Shown in pieces: positions 52,803 to 62,860 of a stretch of 64,000 nt of DNA; position 1 is the stretch's first letter; every line of letters starts with the position of its first letter. A model generated the notes under the pieces. The model was not told where the DNA came from, did no database searches, and saw only the letters and a list, made by a program, of their open reading frames with translations. The translations under genes were made by a program, and so were the position numbers. Origin of the DNA: Yponomeuta sedellus (lineage: Eukaryota; Arthropoda; Insecta; Lepidoptera; Yponomeutidae); NCBI GenBank assembly GCA_934045075.1, contig OW203738.1:7328487-7392486 (forward strand), given 5' to 3'.

Positions 52803-53817
52803 ACTATGAAGGAAGACATGTGATCAAATTGCCACAGGAACACCGAGTAAACCAACAAATTATACGGAAAAACACAAAACAAACGTAAAGACAATATGTG
52901 AGGCATATAGAAACTGAGGCAGCCGGCTGTCATACAATTATGTATGGCACCCAGCTAGCTCCAACTCAAATCGCCTCATGTGCTTCCGTGACAACAAAAA
53001 AGGAAGTTCAACTCAGCATTTTTAGTGGTGTCTGCTATGGATAGCGTAACACCAGAAAAACATATTTTCCGTTGGGACCATATAATAGGTATATTTTTTC
53101 AGATTTCCAAACCAAAGTCTTGATTATGTATGTTGTACACGTCTGTGTGCAAAAGCGTGCAAAAAATATTCACTTCGCTCAGCCCTGTTAATATGTTTCG
53201 TAATTATATGTATCACACATAGTGAATATCTATCTAGAATATCTAGTGTGCGACAGTGATATTGAGCCACCAAATTGTACGACTAAGTCCAGTAAATATT
53301 TCATTTTTGCACACAGATGTACACATGAAAAGTTACGTAATCAAGGCGCAGGCGCAGGTTCGAGTTCTACTTGTGTTACATAATTCTACTGAATTCTACT
53401 AAAAACTACTGTTTTATATACAGTCATAATAGCGGTAGTTAAGTCATCTGTTTTGAGTCGAGCACGGGTTTTATTGCAGCTTGTTTTGAAAACACTGATC
53501 ATGTCTCGGAAGTATTTAGATTCACAGAAGTACGCTGAATTTATTATATTTTACATACTGTACTTTACATAATGTTTCTTATGACGAGTGATCTCAATAT
53601 CCAAAACATGAATACAGTTGACGAGGAGACTTAAAACGGGGCAGATAAAACTACAATGTACGTGTGAAAGAATTTTTTTAATGTGTTTTAATGCAACTTC
53701 GGCATTTTTTTACACGATGGAGAGTTATTTTCATACCACTAATATGCTTTGGCTAGAAAAACAATACTTTTTTTACTTGAACCACTTAGAAGCTAAAATG
53801 GTAGATGACATTTTTTA
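52803..53817. other. Intergenic, no gene seen
   Basis: Nothing recognised. Confidence 0.4.
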
Positions 53818-53920
53818 ATCGGTCTACTTTGGTTTTGATACCACAGCAAAGGGTATGCTAGTTTGGGACCAGAGTAAGTCTTGGTGCAATGTGAAAATTA
53901 TTATTATTAATTACCAACTG
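53818..53920 (+). repeat. SINE type 2 tail fragment
   Basis: GATACCACAGCAAAGGGTAT, GCTAGTTTGGGACCAGAG and ATTATTATTATTA match the 3' part of 50548-50745. Confidence 0.5.
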
Positions 53921-54203
53921 TCCCGAGGAACTTTGTACCACCATACAATCCGTTTAATACGATTCTTGTTACCATGGCAACCCAACAAATAAAGCTTGAA
54001 TCTTAGTTTGGCAGCATGAATCTTAGTTTGGCTTGAAAAAAAGGTTGCGGTAAAAGTAAAATATTATCCCTCGGGAACGCAATATCGAGTATCCTAAGTC
54101 TCAATTCAGACCTTTGACTATCTTTATTCCAAGTTTCATGTAACTCCGTTCAGCCGCTATTGCCTGATTGAGAAACAAACATCCAAATATCTTCACGAAC
54201 TTT

Positions 54204-54470
54204 CTTCTTCTTCAGGCTATATTAGTCCACTGCTGGACATATCCCTCCCCTAGTGAGCGCTATGGCGCAAGGTTGTGCCATCATTGGGGGGTAATGCCCA
54301 TAATCGCCACGCTCGGCATGCGGGTTGGGGATCGCAGTTTGGTGGAATTGTACTGCAGGGGGCACTGCTGCCCACCCCCCAGTTTGTGTCCCTTAGTCGC
54401 CTTTTACGACACCCGCGGGAACAATTTGGGTTGGTGTTACTCTCTAGGCCGACACATACAGCATTCAAAA
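54204..54470 (-). repeat. Repeat B copy, nearly complete
   Basis: CTTCTTCTTCAGGCTATATT, GTCCACTGCTGGACATA, GGGGATCGCAGTTTGGTGG, GACACCCGCGGGAAC and GGTGTTACTCTCTAGGCCG. Confidence 0.68.
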
Positions 54471-55239
54471 ACTTTCATACATATAAATATAATGTTAGGA
54501 GGATAACTGTAAGGTGCCATGCGTCAAGTTGTATCGCCTGGAGCTTGCTTACATGCACTTCTTATCAAACATTCATTACATTACAATATTTGTTTATATT
54601 ATCCTGTATGTAAATTAGCTTCGTTTAACACGAAAAGAAGTCAGACCTTTTTATAAAAGCAACTCATAAAAGCACTTACAATTTATATAAACGACTCTAC
54701 CGAAAGGTCATTTTAATTTGCATATAGCGCACTGCATCACATAATTTAACGTGACAACGATTATGATTCCGCAAGGTATAGGTCCTTTGCTAAGAAAAGG
54801 TCTCACACAGTACGCCAAGCGTGAGTGACTATCGCTCTTAAAGGTGAATGATTTGTTTACTTCGTATGGTATGTTGGGATACACTTACGAGTTTATTTAT
54901 AAAAGCACAATTGCTTAAAGAGTAAAGAATTGAAATAATTCCTTAAACATTTTAAAAACGCTTACTAAAATAATTTGTGTTGGACATTTTACAAGGAAAA
55001 ATACAACCACAGATTAAATGAAATGCCTCTGGGAGTGTTGAAGTGGAATCGTGTTTTAATAATTAAGGCAGTTATTGTATTGGAATGATGGATCTATTAT
55101 TATTCTTTGCCGCTTCAAGTTTACGCACACGCCCTAGACCTTTTAAGCATTAATGTAATGGAACACACGTCACGTGATCCAATAGTGTAACTATCAATGT
55201 TCTAACAGAATCGAGGCTCAGCCTGGATAGTACGTTGAT
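54471..55239. other. Intergenic, no gene seen
   Basis: Nothing recognised. Confidence 0.4.
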
Positions 55240-55500
55240 GCTAGTCGCGCTTTTCGAATGTCCAGTACATGAATTGTTCAATTGTGGCATTTTATCGTCA
55301 CAAAGCGCGTGACTCGTGCCAACTACCCAGGCAGAGCTAAAGCTCTCAGCCCTATAAAAGACCTACATACAAGTGTAGGCCATATCGCAGTGATCTTGGC
55401 GCCTTGCGGCAAGCTGTCCGCAGTTGACTTACAGCTTCCGCGGAAATATACTCCAATTTGTAAAAATACTTTATCTTGAGACGTGAAGTAAAGAGACAAT
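55240..55500. repeat. Possible old repeat, partner of 6421-6545
   Basis: CACAAAGCGCGTGACTCGTG and the adjacent blocks partly match 6421-6545. CCCTATAAAAGACC could be a TATA, but no transcript is supported. Confidence 0.3.
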
Positions 55501-55523
55501 GAATTTAAAATAAAGCACTTTGA

Positions 55524-55712
55524 AGCCCTCGTGGCCCAGTGGACAGGGGTGAGTGGAATCAATCACCTTATGGGCGGCTTGATAACTTCTGACAATAAGA
55601 CCACTGTCTTACAATCTTCCACCAACCCGGATTTCACCCCTGTGGTGGAGTATGGCGTAACCTTCCTGCGATGCAGGAAGAGACCCATGCCGCAGGAGTA
55701 TACCAAAATATT
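55524..55712 (+). repeat. 5S-headed SINE with internal deletion
   Basis: Head type 2 start GCCCTCGTGGCCCAGTGGAC and AGTGGAATCAATCACC join directly to TTATGGGCGGCTTGATAAC, so the 5S-like segment is deleted. The body continues to GACCCATGCCGCAGGAG. Confidence 0.6.
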
Positions 55713-55720
55713 ATACGTAC

Positions 55721-56445
55721 AAATAGTTGATACCATTGATGGTTTTGATATCTGAATCCAAACAATGAGAATTAGACCAACGAATAAGAATTCTTTGTAG
55801 AATTCCGTCCAAACGGTGGTACAGTCACACGCACTAACATGTAAACTCGTTAGAACCTTGTCACAAAAACTTCTTCTAGTATGATGTATGAGAAATTGTC
55901 AATTTAGACTTTGAAAACGTGCGTACATGTGACATAAGCATTTTCGATATAGAACATTTTCTGTTACTTTGACACACATCGCCTCCACCATCTAATGTCA
56001 CTTTGCCGCGGCTGTATGATTTTTATTATTTCTTTAATTTTTGTTATTGCTTACAATAAGCGTGTTCTCTCTCGGTCCATGTTACTATTTTTAAGATTTT
56101 ATGTGTTGTAAGTAATTTATATAATTGTTGTAGTATTTGAATGAATGTTTTTCTATTCTATACTATTTTAAAAACGGATTGTTCATAGGAACACTTTGTT
56201 TCTCTATTAATGAAGAAAAAGAAGAAGAAATACATTATATTCTGTACGTCGGTTTGTCTGAATTACCGTTTTCCTCAAGAATACACAGTTCCTTACTTCT
56301 TATACTTACAGGTGCTTTCTATTTCATAAGTAAGGTATAATGGGGGTATGTTTAAATTGGGTATACTATCCAATGAGGTATATCTAAATGCCTTTTAAAA
56401 AAACAGGTTCGGAGCCTTGGGTCGACCGTATCAGAATCTTGATAC
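55721..56445. other. Intergenic, no gene seen
   Basis: Nothing recognised. Confidence 0.4.
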
Positions 56446-56460
56446 AATACCTTCTTTATT

Positions 56461-56879
56461 ACACTATTTTTATTTTTAATGCACTAACCCGTGCTAAGGA
56501 ACAAATTTAAAAACCTATTTAGAGGCTAAAAATTTCACCCATGCCGGGATTCGAACCCGCAACCTCTGGCTATCCGTACCAGCGCTCTACCAATTGAGCC
56601 AATGGGCGACTCACGGCATCAGTGAAATTTCGAACCTCTTTACAATATTCTCTGTATTACGTACAGGCAGCGACATCTGACTTAAGCAAATTGCATTACT
56701 TACAGCCCCGACTACCTACTTTGCAGTTAGGTTTAACATCGGAACGATATCACTGTACCCACATGATTACACTATTTTTATTTTTAATGCACTAACCCGT
56801 GCTAAGGAACAAATTTCAAAACCTATTTAGAGGCTAAAAATTTCACCCATGCCGGGATTAGCCTCTAAATAGGTTTTTA
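56461..56879 (-). mobile_element. Dimeric tRNA-like hairpin element, perfect 15-bp TSD
   Basis: AATACCTTCTTTATT at 56446-56460 and 56880-56894. Minus-strand reading: a foldback 5' start (AACCTATTTAGAGGCTA, then its sense copy), the 3' end of unit 1 with A-rich tail, then a complete unit 2 (5' part with CTGCAAAGTAGGTAGTCGGG, leader, tRNA core, trailer, 3' end, A-rich tail). ATGCACTAACCCGTGC recurs 309 bp apart. This is the cleanest dimer in the window. Confidence 0.88.
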
Positions 56880-57001
56880 AATACCTTCTTTATTTCATAG
56901 GGGTAAAAATATTTTGGTAAAACTATATTAGTTAGTGAATTTATGGTGACACAATATCTTTACTGTTATTTTAACTTTACTGGCTATTTATATTAAAGAG
57001 G

Positions 57002-57039
57002 ATGTTACGCGTGCAATGTGATAATTGCACGCGTAACAT
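57002..57039. repeat. Perfect hairpin, 16-bp arms, loop GTGATA
   Basis: ATGTTACGCGTGCAAT-GTGATA-ATTGCACGCGTAACAT. Confidence 0.93.
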
Positions 57040-57422
57040 TTTACAAAATTAAATAGCATTATCTATGTAGAGTCATGGGTTTTAACCCTTATGTAATTAG
57101 TGCAATAAAGAATTAAAATAATTGAATAAATAGACTTGAAGCAGCAGCGAAATGAAATAGACACATTCATGCAGCTGTCATTGGAACACAATACATTAGC
57201 AGAATATAGGCCCTGTACGATATGCACGACCGACGCTGCAAAGTATGATTTATGGTGAAGATGTAAGTAATTACTGCGGCAGCTATTAATTGTAACAGCT
57301 AAGCGCCGAAGGCTATCTCTAAATCTGTAATTAATAACAAGTCGAACTTTGTTATAGTGTAAAAAGATACCGAACGTCAAATAGTCCGGTTGGCACAAAA
57401 TTATATGTGAAATAATATTTTG
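57040..57422. other. Intergenic, no gene seen
   Basis: A 111-codon minus frame (57063-57398) has no recognised domain or codon support. Confidence 0.35.
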
Positions 57423-57590
57423 AATATTTTTTTATGCAGCCTATATCCGTTCTACTGCGGGAAACAAGCGTTCTCACAGAGAGATAGTATGGGCTTAATT
57501 ACCACGCGTGCCCACCGCAGATTGGCAATTTCAAGCGCTGACTACTAATTCAGGTAGTTTCCTCACGACGTATATTCACTATACCGTTAA
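57423..57590. repeat. Repeat C copy
   Basis: TATGGGCTTAATTACCACGC, GTGCCCACCGCAGATTGGCA. Confidence 0.65.
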
Positions 57591-57805
57591 ATATTTAGAA
57601 TATAATATTTTATTGCTTCAATTTTAAGTTAAGTTTGCATGCTTGGGATTCCTATAGTTAGTAACAGTTTCTCAAGTGCTATTTCATCTCATCTTGAAAT
57701 GTTTGGTATTCATCTTCATCCAAAAAAAAATCCTTGTCTATGCCTGATTGCGTGACAAAACACCTTCAAAGCTCCCACAGCTGAGATTAGAAAATTAATT
57801 TGATT

Positions 57806-58020
57806 TTTTTTATGTAGCCCATAAACTGTAGGTTAAAGGTCTTCTCTCAGAGAGAGAGAGAGAGAGAGAGAGAAATACAGAGTATGGGCTTCCAACACGT
57901 GTCCAGCGCGGATTAGCAACTGCAAGCACTGAGGTATTTGGACAACTCATAGGACTCAACTCACTCAACTCAGGACACTCAGGAGGAAACCTCACGTTTA
58001 CTTTCACCGGTAGCGAGATG
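57806..58020. repeat. Repeat C copy with (AG)n
   Basis: GGTCTTCTCTCAGAGAGAG followed by an AG run to about 57873, then AGTATGGGCTTCCAACACG and GGACACTCAGGAGGAAACC. Confidence 0.6.
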
Positions 58021-58047
58021 TAAATATAAATAAATATTTCATAAACA

Positions 58048-58146
58048 TTTCTCCACCAACCCGGACTTGGCCCCCGTGGTGGAGTATGGCCTGACCTTCC
58101 TGTGATGTAGGAAGAGACCCGTGCTTCAGCAGTGGGGACAAACAGC
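58048..58146 (+). repeat. 5S-headed SINE, 3' body fragment
   Basis: CTCCACCAACCCGGACTTGG to CTTCAGCAGTGGGGACAAA. Confidence 0.6.
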
Positions 58147-58150
58147 TTGA

Positions 58151-58564
58151 AATCGAAATATTTCATATCTACAATTTTGTACGCTTGGAATTCCGAGAAA
58201 CAGTTTCTTAAATGCTTTTTCAGGGTAAGACACCATTCTTTGGGTGTCCAATTTTATCCAAAACATATCATCAAAAAATTGAGCTGAGATTAGAAAGTTA
58301 ATTTAATAATTTAGTTATATGCAATGTAACAACGAAATTTAGAGTGCTTATTTCTTTGTAGCTGCATGATAAATTATTTAGCCGCAAATTGTTCTTTCGT
58401 CTATTTTTAATCAATGGCCGTAATGTGGAGACCGCCACTTGTGAATATGGCTAAATGGATTATGCTCGAGGTATTTTTATCGACTAATTATCGTAAAACG
58501 AGAATGTCTGCCTGTCGAGTTAAAGCACCTTATTATAAATTCATGAAAACAGGTCTGAAATGCT
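58151..58564. other. Intergenic, no gene seen
   Basis: Nothing recognised. Confidence 0.4.
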
Positions 58565-58612
58565 TGCGGTTTATGTGTGACAAGGATTTTTCCTTGTCAC
58601 ACATAAACCGCA
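58565..58612. repeat. Perfect hairpin, 22-bp arms, loop TTTT
   Basis: Left arm TGCGGTTTATGTGTGACAAG (58565-58586), right arm its exact complement (58591-58612). Confidence 0.95.
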
Positions 58613-59085
58613 GTATCAGTTATGATTATTTTTTTATATAGCCTATAAAGATTATATTTTTGAGATTAGGAAAGTCGGCTGCCTAATATCAAAATATAGT
58701 ATCTCATTCAGACCAAATTGTTCATGAGAGCAAAAAAACCGGATAATAATGTTACTTTCCTTCTTCCATATTTATCATTTAAACCACTTAAACTATGCGT
58801 AGATCGATAAAAATGCTAGTGTCTCAATATATTCATTCAATCAGACAGAGAAAAACTTCATACTACAAGCACCTCTTGAGTTACTAATTTCACTCGTAAC
58901 CATTTTTATTGACATCACAAATTGAAAAAGTAGTAAGTGCCTACGACAAATTTAAAACCTAGCAACTGATACAATTAGAGTTTTCAATTTGTTATGCTGA
59001 GATGTTATGTTTTCAATTTGTTCAACGAAGAAATAAGTTATCAGTTATCACAGTTCAAATTACTGGAACATGCTGATTATTATAC
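58613..59085. other. Intergenic, no gene seen
   Basis: Nothing recognised. Confidence 0.4.
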
Positions 59086-59510
59086 TATTTTTATTTTTAT
59101 GCACTAACCCGTGCTAAGGACAATTTTAAAAACCTATTTAGAGGCTAAAAATTCCACCCATGCCGGGATTCGAACCCGCGACCTCTGGCTATCCGTGCCA
59201 GCGCTCTATTCAACTGAGCTATGGGCGACTCACCGGCATCAGTGAAATTTCGAACCTCTTTACACTATTCCCTGTTTTACGATCAGGCAGCGACATCTGG
59301 CCGAAGTAGATTTCATCACTTACAGCCCCGACTACCTACTTTGCAGTTAGGTTATTACATCGGAATGACATCGCTGTACCCACATGATTATACTATTTTT
59401 ATTTTAATGCACTAACCCGTGCTAAGGGCAATATTAAAAACCTATTTAGAGGCTAAAAATTCCACCCATGGCGGGATTCGAACCCGCGACCTCTGGCTAT
59501 CCGTACAAAA
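59086..59510 (-). mobile_element. Dimeric tRNA-like hairpin element
   Basis: Same dimer layout as 56461-56879, about 308-bp period. Here unit 1 begins at the anticodon-like loop (ACGGATAGCCAGAGG) instead of with a foldback. No target duplication was identified. The core reads with GAGCTATGGGC at its 5' side, one base shorter in the acceptor. Confidence 0.75.
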
Positions 59511-59511
59511 A

Positions 59512-59625
59512 GCCTTAGTATGTGTGTATTTTCATGTTTGCGATGTCATAGTCTGGGTACCTTAGCACGGGTATCCTAGTTCGGGACCAAGACAAGTGAT
59601 TGTGTCGTGTGCTCGTAATTTCTAT
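59512..59625 (+). repeat. SINE tail fragment
   Basis: CATGTTTGCGATGTCATAGT, GGGTATCCTAGTTCGGGACC resemble the body of the SINE families at 12829 and 50548. Confidence 0.5.
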
Positions 59626-59699
59626 TTTTTTATTCAATTTCAAAAACAAAAGACGATCGTTGGAGCCAAACAACATCAGAATCAAAATTAGAATTCCCA

Positions 59700-59860
59700 G
59701 TTAGATGGCCGGTAGGCGTGCGCGCGCAACGCCCCGCGGCACGCAGCAAGCAGACGGTCATTGGCCGAGGGAAAGCCAATCACGGCCGGAGGCTGGCCTA
59801 GGCGTGGTGGCGCGTTTTCGTGAGAAGCGCGGGAAAACTAGTGCGGGAAAATCTAATGCC
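59700..59860 (+). promoter_or_regulatory. GC-rich block with CCAAT and E2F-type motifs
   Basis: Two CCAAT boxes in opposite orientation (ATTGG 59760-59764, CCAAT 59776-59780) are followed by two identical GCGGGAAAA motifs (59829-59837, 59843-59851), which match the E2F/Dp consensus TTTCCCGC in reverse. This is the look of a cell-cycle gene promoter, but no gene downstream could be confirmed. Confidence 0.4.
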
Positions 59861-60128
59861 ATTTCACTGCATGAGGTTGGTATGCCTAGCTTGGCTTGAT
59901 GGGTTCACTGGTCTGGATTAGTTCAAGTTCAAGGGTTGTTAGAGCGACCACAAACCTGAGACAGGTTGCTGTAAAACTCAGAACGCGCGATTTTTCCGAA
60001 AACATCTGTGTAATTATGAGAATGTATGGTGCAAGCAGATAGGTGCAAGCACTTGCAAAAAGACAAAATTGCGCGAACATAATTCTCCAAACAATCAGTA
60101 CGCGATTTATAATCAGTCAAAAAAAAAA

Positions 60129-60275
60129 ATCGCGCCGATATTATTCGCCATGCGTGCTAAGCCTTGGCGGCTGGATGAGGATGATCGGAGAAAGGGAAGA
60201 CCTGTATACAATAGTAGACTCTTGTTCGATCAACCAGGATATGAGTACCTGCCCAATAATATTAGACATACCTAA
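60129..60275 (+). other. Short protein-like frame, possible exon or remnant
   Basis: Reads APILFAMRAKPWRLDEDDRR, then KGRPVYNSRLLFDQPGYEYL and PNNIRHT, stop. The composition is protein-like, unlike most short frames here. No family was recognised. It lies about 280 bp downstream of the E2F/CCAAT block, so it could be an exon of that putative gene. No splice site could be fixed with confidence. Confidence 0.3.
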
Positions 60276-60320
60276 CACTTTCTGTTCGAATAACATAACT
60301 TTTGAGATATAAAATCCATA

Positions 60321-60902
60321 GGATTTTATTTTACTGGCCTGACTTTGCCCTGTCCTATCTTATGTTTATTTGAATTATTTTCTTTTTTTTATTTGTAACG
60401 ATACGAAGCATGCCTTTTTGTGAAGGTCCAACAAAAAAAATACTTCCTTTCCTTCTTCATATTTTTCCTCTGAAATAAACTCGTATAAAGTATCAACCGC
60501 GAGACTAATGTAAGGGCATAAAAACATTTATTCGTAAGCTTCAAAAAATAGCTTTTCTCGCCATTTTGTAAGTTTTTATCACACACTACATCAAGACCTC
60601 TAAAACGCTATAATTATGTTTTTTCCATAAAAACTAGGAATTTTGAAGCCTATTAAATAATATCTGGCTTAAATAATTAAACCCAACGCAATACCCGTCC
60701 AAAACTCCCCAATATCGGACGAAAATTACCAAATTGGAAGGAAAGTGGTCTTTCAAGACAAGTTTACGCCTTGACGAATAAAAAGTGCTCGTAATAACAG
60801 AAAATAGAGGCCCAAAAGGTCCGCTCTGTAGCGTGATGATGTATGCGTCTCAAGGAGGTAGAGAAGTGCAAAAAATCACTAATTAATAGGTACGATGAAT
60901 CT
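60321..60902. other. Intergenic, no gene seen
   Basis: Nothing recognised. Confidence 0.4.
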
Positions 60903-61263
60903 CCTCGTAGCCCCGGCTGCCTGAATGATCTTAAACGGTCACGAAAGTTAAGCAACGTAGGGCGCGTTCAGTGCATGGATGGGCGACCGTCTATGACTAA
61001 TGCTAGTGGCATCTTTCCGAGCGGTTCCGTGCTTCGCAAGGCGCGTTAAGTTTTTGGTGCCAGCAGCCGTCGATAGATGGCAGTCGTTAAGCCAAGCCAG
61101 AATTAGGGCTGTTTGAAAACTTCTGATAGTAAAACTAGCCACTAGTTTTGCACGCCTCCACCAATCCGGCCTTGGCCTCCGTGGTGGAGTATGGCCTTAC
61201 TTTCCTGTGATGCAGGAAAAGACTCGTGCCCCAGCAGTGAGGACATACAAAGGCTTGATATCA
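60903..61263 (+). mobile_element. 5S-headed SINE, best-preserved 5S head
   Basis: The segment 60937-60997 (GGTCACGAAAGTTAAGCAAC, GTAGGGCGCGTTCAGTGC, ATGGATGGGCGACCGTC) matches insect 5S rRNA around nucleotides 40-100, including box A (AGTTAAGC) and box C (TGGATGGGNGACCG). The body follows to CCCCAGCAGTGAGGACATAC. It is the clearest evidence that the family uses a 5S-type Pol III promoter. Confidence 0.8.
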
Positions 61264-61309
61264 TCGTCCTCGAATGAAACTAAAAGCGAGACACCACCTT
61301 TACACGTAA

Positions 61310-61402
61310 ATATATTTTTATCGAGCAGTCTATAAACGTCCCAATGCAGGACACATGCCATCTCTCAGTGATAGAGAACGGGCTTAATTACTATCGATCA
61401 AG
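61310..61402. repeat. Repeat C fragment
   Basis: GTCTATAAACGTCCCAATGC, ACATGCCATCTCTCAGTGAT. Confidence 0.55.
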
Positions 61403-61470
61403 TTCGGGTTGGGATCTTTTATATGTACTTATTTCTCACAGATGTACAGCCTGTAAGCTTTTAGAATATA

Positions 61471-62501
61471 CATAGGCTGCTATTTATGTATGCGGAATCT
61501 GGGATTCCAATAATTTTAAACGCAATGTCTGACCTCCATGGTCATATTCGTTCCTTTTTTAAATACTGGCCGCTAATATTTTTCTCTTATATACGTTAGT
61601 GTTTTGTTTTTGTTGGGTTTAAAATGTCATATTGCTGAAAAAATGGAACTCACTCGTGAAAATATGCGTGCTATGATTTATTACGATTTTCGACGTGGTT
61701 TAACGCAACAACAGTGCGTAGATCAATTAACTTTGACTTTTGGTGTTAATTGATCTACGCACTGTTGCATTGGTGAAGCTCCATCAAAAACGACTGTGTA
61801 TCACTGGTTAGTGAGTTTAATCGCGGGCGCAGTAAGCTCACGGACGAAGTTAAAGAAGGTCGCCCGAAATCGGTGGTTGTGCCACAAAATCCCAAATCCC
61901 GAAACTAAACAACAATCAACAGTTTGGGTGTTTCAAAATGAGCCGAACCCTACGAAGAGGCTCGTGCAAAAAGCACTGTAAAGCAAATCGTGGCCTGTTT
62001 TTTTGGTATTAATGGTCATGTGGCTACAATACCACTGGAGAATTGCAGAACGGTTAATTCGGAGTGGTACACGACCATTTGTTTGCCGGAAGTATTTGAA
62101 GAAATACGCCAAAACAACCAGCGACGCAGAATCATACTTCACTATGACAATTCCAGCTATCATACATCTCAGGAAACAACTACATTTTTGGATGGTCAAA
62201 AAATAGAATTGATGGGTCATCCACCGTACAGCCCTGATTTGGCTCCCAATGATTTCTATTTATTCCCAAATGTAAAGAATAAATTACGTGGTCAACGATT
62301 TTCGACCCGTGAAGATGCGTTCAAACAGCACGTTTTGAAGATACCTCAATCAGAGTGGAAAAAGTGTTTTACAAATTGGTTTCATCGAATGCAAAAGTGC
62401 ATCGATCATAGTGGAGAATACTTTGAAAAACAATAAAAGCATATTTAGCCATATACATTTGTTTATTTTTCCTATTCCGCATACATAAGTAGCAGGCCTC
62501 G
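61471..62501 (+). mobile_element. mariner element, internally deleted, TA TSD
   Basis: TA at 61469-61470 and 62502-62503. The terminal repeats share TTATGTATGCGGAAT (CATAGGCTGCTA and CGAGGCCTGCTA tips). 1,031 bp against 1,288 bp for 16045-17332. It contains an inverted duplication and a deletion in the transposase. Confidence 0.9.
61643..62436 (+). pseudogene. mariner transposase, deleted and rearranged
   Basis: Starts MELTRENMRAMIYYDFRRGL. It is disrupted by a 23-bp inverted duplication (61709-61731 against 61745-61767), and then resumes RSKLTDEVKEGRPKS. About 260 bp is deleted from VVPQN to the PETKQQSTVW region, so the first catalytic Asp is missing. The C-terminal half (61990-62436) is open with HYDNSSYHTS and the PPYSPDLAPNDFYLF motif. 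Confidence 0.9.
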
Positions 62502-62746
62502 TACCTCGACTACTATCGGATAGAATCGGGTATATTCGTGTAATAGATGTTTACTTTGTATTGCTATTTACAACTTTACATAACTTTTCAAAATAGGGAA
62601 GAAAAATTTTCTGCAGAGCAGGAAGTAGTAATACACTCTTGTGCTTTCGGCGAAAACCGAAGCCTACTCTTGAGCCCGAGGTATATTCTAAAATGTAACA
62701 GACTATATGGTCTTCTGTGCCTTACAATATTGCTCGAACAGTGGTA

Positions 62747-62860
62747 CCGTGGGAGAAGTTGACAGGTGGACGCGCGCCGCGAGCAAGCCAACGAGCGGTG
62801 CGCACACACTGCGCAAAAAACACCTCTTTATTTGTAACTATAGTGGGCGAGACGCGTAAT
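62747..62860. other. Short GC-rich patch
   Basis: GGACGCGCGCCGCGAGCAAG and neighbours stand out from AT-rich flanks. No motif or ORF assigned. Confidence 0.3.

Larger units (their letters stand above)
61459..62693. mobile_element. MITE split by a mariner insertion
   Basis: Left piece TTTTAGAATATA (61459-61470), then the mariner, then CCTCGACTACTATCGGATAG to TATATTCTAAAA (62682-62693). Removing the mariner and one TA restores the family at 38916-39116. Confidence 0.85.

Noticed and set aside
7387..59510. CRISPR-like array from the recurring palindromic repeats
   Set aside because: Copies are dispersed, in both orientations, and flanked by target duplications; spacing is irregular and the genome is eukaryotic.
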